64,000 bases of DNA from Mycolicibacterium arenosum. GTDB lineage: Bacteria > Actinomycetota > Actinomycetes > Mycobacteriales > Mycobacteriaceae. Shown here one piece after another: positions 62,884-64,000 of this stretch. Location of the stretch: positions 248,001-312,000 of the forward strand of contig NZ_JANDBD010000005.1 in NCBI RefSeq assembly GCF_024320865.1, read 5' to 3'. The stretch's first letter is position 1, and each line of letters starts with the position of its first letter. Made by a program: the position numbers and the translations under genes. The notes under the pieces are model-generated. The model made no database searches. It was not told the DNA's origin and saw only the letters and a program-made list of their open reading frames with translations.

Positions 62884-64000
62884 TCAGTCCGCCGGCTGAA
62901 CGCGGGTCCGCGGCATGGCGACCACCGCGATCGCGGTGGCGACCGCGACGACGAGCACGCCGGTGAAGACGGCTGCGCTGCCGGCCTGGATGGCCGCTGG
63001 ACCGATGGAGTGCACGTCGCCCGGTCCGAAGATCGAGTTGGCGATCGCGCCGAAGATCGCGACCCCCACCGCGCTGCCGAGCGAACGGGCGAACATGTTG
63101 TTGCCTGTCACGACGCCGCGTTCGTCCCATTCGACGCTCGATTGCGCGGCGATGAGCGTCGGCACGGCCAGCAATCCCATACCGGCGCCGATCACCAGGC
63201 ACGCCGACGCCACGACGGCGACGTCGGGCCGGTGCGCGACGGCCACCAGCAACGACGATCCCGTGATCACCAACGCCGCCCCCGCAAGCGCGGTGCTCCT
63301 GAATCCCCAGCGCAGGTACAGCCGCCCCGCGATCGCCGCGGTCGCGGGCCACCCGAGCGTCAGCGCGGCCAGTGCGAGTCCCGCGGTGATCGGGCTGACG
63401 CGCAGCGCACCTTCCAGATACGTGGGCACGTAGGACGTCAGCCCCATGAGAATCGCCCCGACGCCGAACCCGACCACAGTCGTTGCGCACAACAGTCGGC
63501 GCGAGAACACCCACAGCGGCAGGACGGGTTCGGCGGCTCTGCGCTCGACGACGACGAAGACCGCCAGCAGCACGATGCCCGAGGCGAAACAGGAGATGCT
63601 CGGAACCGAACCCCACGCCCAGCTCTGGCCGCCGCCGAGCACACCGAGGACGAGAGCGGTCAGCGCGCCACCCAGCACCACCGCTCCGAGCGTGTCGACG
63701 GATCGGTGACCGTGGGTGACCGTCTCGTCGAAGTGCCTGTTGAACATCCAGGCGGCCAGTAGGCAGAGCGGGATGTTGATCAGGAACACGCCGCGCCAGA
63801 TGCCGAGTTGCGCGAAGACCCCACCGAGCAGCGGTCCGACCACCGACGACACCGCCCACACGCTCGCCAGGTAGCCCTGCACCCGTGCCCGTTCGGCCAA
63901 GGTGTAGATGTCGCCGACGATCGTCATCGCCGTCGGCTGGACGGCGCCCGCGCCGAGCCCCTGGACGGCCCGGAAGACGATCAAGGCGAACATGTTCCAC
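62884..64000 (-). CDS. MFS transporter of the EmrB/QacA type, C-terminal part (cut by window end)
   Basis: The 3' portion of a 14-helix (DHA2) transporter is visible: LGAGAVQPTAMTIVGDIYTLAERARVQG (motif A-like), VGPLLGGVFAQLGIWRGVFLINIP (motif C region) and about ten further helices, ending AVVAMPRTRVQPAD. It probably exports drugs or lipids by proton antiport. The gene continues past base 64000, so the start is missing. It is on the same strand as the FadD gene, 148 bases upstream of it; a shared transcript is possible. Confidence 0.88.
   Translation of the reverse strand, partial: WNMFALIVFRAVQGLGAGAVQPTAMTIVGDIYTLAERARVQGYLASVWAVSSVVGPLLGGVFAQLGIWRGVFLINIPLCLLAAWMFNRHFDETVTHGHRSVDTLGAVVLGGALTALVLGVLGGGQSWAWGSVPSISCFASGIVLLAVFVVVERRAAEPVLPLWVFSRRLLCATTVVGFGVGAILMGLTSYVPTYLEGALRVSPITAGLALAALTLGWPATAAIAGRLYLRWGFRSTALAGAALVITGSSLLVAVAHRPDVAVVASACLVIGAGMGLLAVPTLIAAQSSVEWDERGVVTGNNMFARSLGSAVGVAIFGAIANSIFGPGDVHSIGPAAIQAGSAAVFTGVLVVAVATAIAVVAMPRTRVQPAD

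Overview
The window is a high-GC stretch from a Mycobacterium or Mycolicibacterium chromosome. The protein set (PknH-type kinase, WS/DGAT, truncated haemoglobin O, mycothiol-linked reductase, 13E12-family HNH protein, Ag85-like and DUF732-like secreted proteins), the heavy GTG/TTG start use, 4-8 base gene overlaps and many leaderless-type promoters all fit. From memory, the order bkdBC, echA14, WS/DGAT-plsC-plsB2, ssb-like, ettA, gdh, thioesterase, aglA, glbO, HNH, pepN, Rv2466c-like, rpiB, nei1, tig, clpP1, clpP2, clpX matches M. tuberculosis Rv2496c down to Rv2457c in reverse orientation. I see no prophage, insertion sequence or CRISPR array.

Layout. 1-7.9 kb: end of a branched-chain 2-oxoacid dehydrogenase operon, a PknH-like kinase with a second copy of its sensor domain, a crotonase, a D,D-carboxypeptidase lipoprotein, an SDR, an acyl-ACP thioesterase and a secreted Het-C/phospholipase-C-like protein. 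8.0-13.8 kb: tRNA-Arg and a translationally coupled acyl-lipid operon (WS/DGAT, phosphatase-acyltransferase fusion, PlsB). 13.8-28.4 kb: CopD-CtaG fusion, SSB-like protein, EttA, the giant NAD-glutamate dehydrogenase with its thioesterase partner, alpha-glucosidase, GlbO, HNH protein and a DUF5130 pair. 28.4-34.4 kb: a 44-residue protein behind a near-consensus promoter, an HNH-like protein with a Cys in place of His, PepN, a mycothiol-dependent reductase behind a SigH-type promoter, RpiB and Nei1. 34.4-42.8 kb is an accessory block: a DUF1542 membrane protein, a cytosine permease/deaminase/2-oxoglutarate oxygenase operon, an Ag85-like protein, a membrane alpha/beta-hydrolase with a Gly in place of Ser, and three secreted proteins, one behind a promoter with paired operators.

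42.8-47.5 kb is the protein quality-control core: divergent tRNA-Gly and tRNA-Pro, trigger factor, ClpP1, ClpP2 and ClpX, with a candidate ClgR site ahead of clpP1. 47.5-64 kb is a second accessory block: two tandem paralogous glycosyltransferases with a small membrane protein gene between them, an EamA transporter, an ankyrin protein, a FdhF/YdeP-FdhD pair, a 13E12 HNH protein whose LexA-type SOS box overlaps a leaderless promoter, a YncE-like lipoprotein, a type III glutamine synthetase, a FadD ligase and an MFS drug-exporter cut by the window end.

The observations I rate highest are the dual-operator promoter at 42.25-42.31 kb, the SOS-box/leaderless promoter at 57.6 kb, the back-to-back tRNA promoters at 42.93-42.99 kb, the pyrimidine/2OG-oxygenase operon, and the small gene at 28.4-28.7 kb. 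All functional calls rest on reading motifs by eye; no database search was run.
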